Part shown: positions 62,968 to 64,000 of the stretch, piece by piece
Position numbering within the stretch: the stretch's first letter is position 1
How the letters are laid out: the number at the start of each line of letters is the position of its first letter
Origin: Chersky-267 sp963744115
Lineage (GTDB): Bacteria > Chloroflexota > Limnocylindria > Limnocylindrales > CSP1-4
Direction of reading: 5' to 3'
DNA: 64,000 nucleotides
Assembly: GCA_963744115.1 (NCBI GenBank)
Contig: CAVUSI010000003.1
Location: 124,001 to 188,000, forward strand
Translations under genes and position numbers: made by a program
The notes under the pieces: model-generated
Databases searched by the model: none
Told to the model about the DNA's origin: nothing
What the model saw: only the letters and a program-made list of their open reading frames with translations

Positions 62968-64000
62968 TCAGGGCTCGAACGTCATGGTCCGGACGATCGG
63001 CATCGCATCGGCCACGAGCCGGTCGAAATCTGCCGGGAGCGGCGCGTCGAGGACGATGGCGACGGTACGGCCCCCGCCGATATCCACGAAGATGTAGCGC
63101 TGACGTTCGGGGCGGTTGGGGCCCCACTCCCATTGATCTGCCGGCTCGCCGCCGGGCACGGCGCCGCGGACCAGGGCGATGTACGGGACCGGGGGTGGCT
63201 GGCGGACACCATGCCCGTCGAGCACGGGACAGTTCTTTGCCCAGGTCGGCTTTACATCGACGTCGACCATGCGCCCGGTCAGGCTGCCGATCGCGACGTC
63301 CGTCGGGGTCGAGGCGTCGACCCCGGGACGGTTCGCGACCCAGGTCGCGAGGGAGTCGGCCGACGAGCCGATCCCGGGCTGAGTCGTGACCTTGCACGCT
63401 GCGTCCTGGATCGCCGGCTCCGGATCCGGGAAGACATAGATGGTCGGCCCGAGGTTGGCGCTACGGAAGCTGCCCTCATTGACAAAGTCGGCCTGTCGCT
63501 CGAGCGCCAGGCCCTTCGAGAGGTCCCACGATTCTGCCCAGCCGGCCGGCACGGCGAACGTGACCGGGTGGGCGAAGAACCTCGACGAGTAGCTGCCAGC
63601 CGCGAGCTCGGCCCCGCACCTGCCGGCGCCTAAGGACGGCTCGACGTCGTACCAGAAGAGGTAGTTGCACCCGGGCTGGCCGGAGTCGAGCGACGGAGCG
63701 AAGGCGCCCTGGTCTGTCGCCGACGGGCTCGGGACGATCGATGGCGACGGCGAGCCCGCTGAAGGCGACGGGGAACTCGCGACGTTCGACGAAAAGGGAC
63801 TGCCCAGCAGGGCGAACCCGACGACTGCGATGACGATCAAGGCCGCGATCCCGAAGCCGATGCGGAACGACCGGTCCGGGGCGTAGAGCGCCCGCTTGAT
63901 GCGCGCGAGGCGCCCCTGATGGACGTGCTCGATGCGGTCGACCACCCCGTCGAATAGCCGTTCCGGCATCTCTGACGCGCCGTCGGCGAGCCAGGCCTCG
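62968..64000 (-). CDS. Membrane-anchored protein of unknown function (5' end outside window)
   Basis: The minus-strand frame is open at base 64000 and reads EAWLADGASEMPERLFDGVVDRIEH into the window, so the ATG at 63969 is internal. One membrane helix follows (GIAALIVIAVVGFALLG), then a Ser/Pro linker and an extracytoplasmic domain of about 230 residues with SSRFFAHPVTFAVPAGWAE and a late GGRTVAIVLDAPLPADFD segment. Four cysteines in the exported part may form disulfides. The cytosolic start resembles the acidic N-terminal piece of anti-sigma-like anchored proteins, but no zinc motif is in view. Confidence 0.65.
   Translation of the reverse strand, partial: EAWLADGASEMPERLFDGVVDRIEHVHQGRLARIKRALYAPDRSFRIGFGIAALIVIAVVGFALLGSPFSSNVASSPSPSAGSPSPSIVPSPSATDQGAFAPSLDSGQPGCNYLFWYDVEPSLGAGRCGAELAAGSYSSRFFAHPVTFAVPAGWAESWDLSKGLALERQADFVNEGSFRSANLGPTIYVFPDPEPAIQDAACKVTTQPGIGSSADSLATWVANRPGVDASTPTDVAIGSLTGRMVDVDVKPTWAKNCPVLDGHGVRQPPPVPYIALVRGAVPGGEPADQWEWGPNRPERQRYIFVDIGGGRTVAIVLDAPLPADFDRLVADAMPIVRTMTFEP

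Overview
The window is a dense, high-GC chromosomal segment (about 70% GC by eye) with short intergenic gaps, many GTG and TTG starts, many 4-bp start/stop overlaps and no mobile elements or CRISPR arrays. Low-complexity Ala/Pro/Ser/Thr linkers after lipoprotein signals, an F420-type LLM oxidoreductase, a CysO-like sulfur carrier, an S-box (SAM-I) riboswitch and frequent leaderless-type promoters fit best with an uncultivated high-GC Chloroflexota lineage (Limnocylindria/Ellin6529-like). A high-GC actinobacterium is the main alternative. This placement is inference; there is no rRNA in the window.

Layout. 1-6456: aerobic phenylacetate catabolism (paaA partial, paaB, paaC, paaD, a 3-hydroxyacyl-CoA dehydrogenase and a 3-oxoadipyl-CoA-type thiolase), interrupted by two paralogous lipoprotein genes. 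6576-9559: an IscA/ErpA-type Fe-S protein, a membrane diguanylate cyclase and a LON-domain protein. 9561-14766: cell-envelope genes (FemAB-like transferase, polytopic glycosyltransferase-like protein, dolichol-phosphate-sugar-type GT2, AglD/MprF-like flippase) and a cytosolic sulfite-oxidase-fold molybdoenzyme. 14817-18516 (minus): an osmoprotectant ABC transporter whose substrate-binding protein appears circularly permuted. 18794-26539: LLM oxidoreductase, MerR-fusion regulator, GNAT, ATP-dependent DNA ligase, rhodanese and class V aminotransferase. 27106-30077: molybdate regulator, ModA, ModB and a frameshifted second ModA-like gene running into a tRNA-Ile(UAU). 30205-36064: MFS transporter, proline dehydrogenase, a NERD-like membrane protein, a large single-span protein and a solitary DNA methyltransferase. 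36120-39395: a very large LuxR-type regulator.

39421-41922 is the most suggestive metabolic unit: a promoter, a SAM-I riboswitch with an intrinsic terminator, a threonine-synthase-like PLP enzyme, a CysO/MoaD-type sulfur carrier with an unusual C-terminal extension, and a DUF4395 membrane protein with a CxxC. SAM control of a threonine synthase paired with a sulfur carrier suggests protein-thiocarboxylate-dependent homocysteine formation rather than threonine synthesis.

41965-53361 is a nitrogen/carbon assimilation block: response regulator, AmtB, histidine kinase (opposite strand), glutamate synthase large subunit and PEP carboxylase. 53481-58771 holds a secreted TIGR03118 protein, a small Cys-rich protein, and a paralogous kinase/regulator pair followed by a kinase-less sensor-like membrane protein. 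59040-64000 holds a cupredoxin lipoprotein, an AlaX editing protein, a quinone oxidoreductase, an S41-like lipoprotein and a partial anchored protein running off the end.

A recurring regulatory feature is a TAnnnT hexamer 5-8 nt before the start codon of many first genes, as expected for leaderless mRNAs. It includes two very compact divergent pairs, and a MerR-type promoter with a 19-bp spacer and a perfect dyad.
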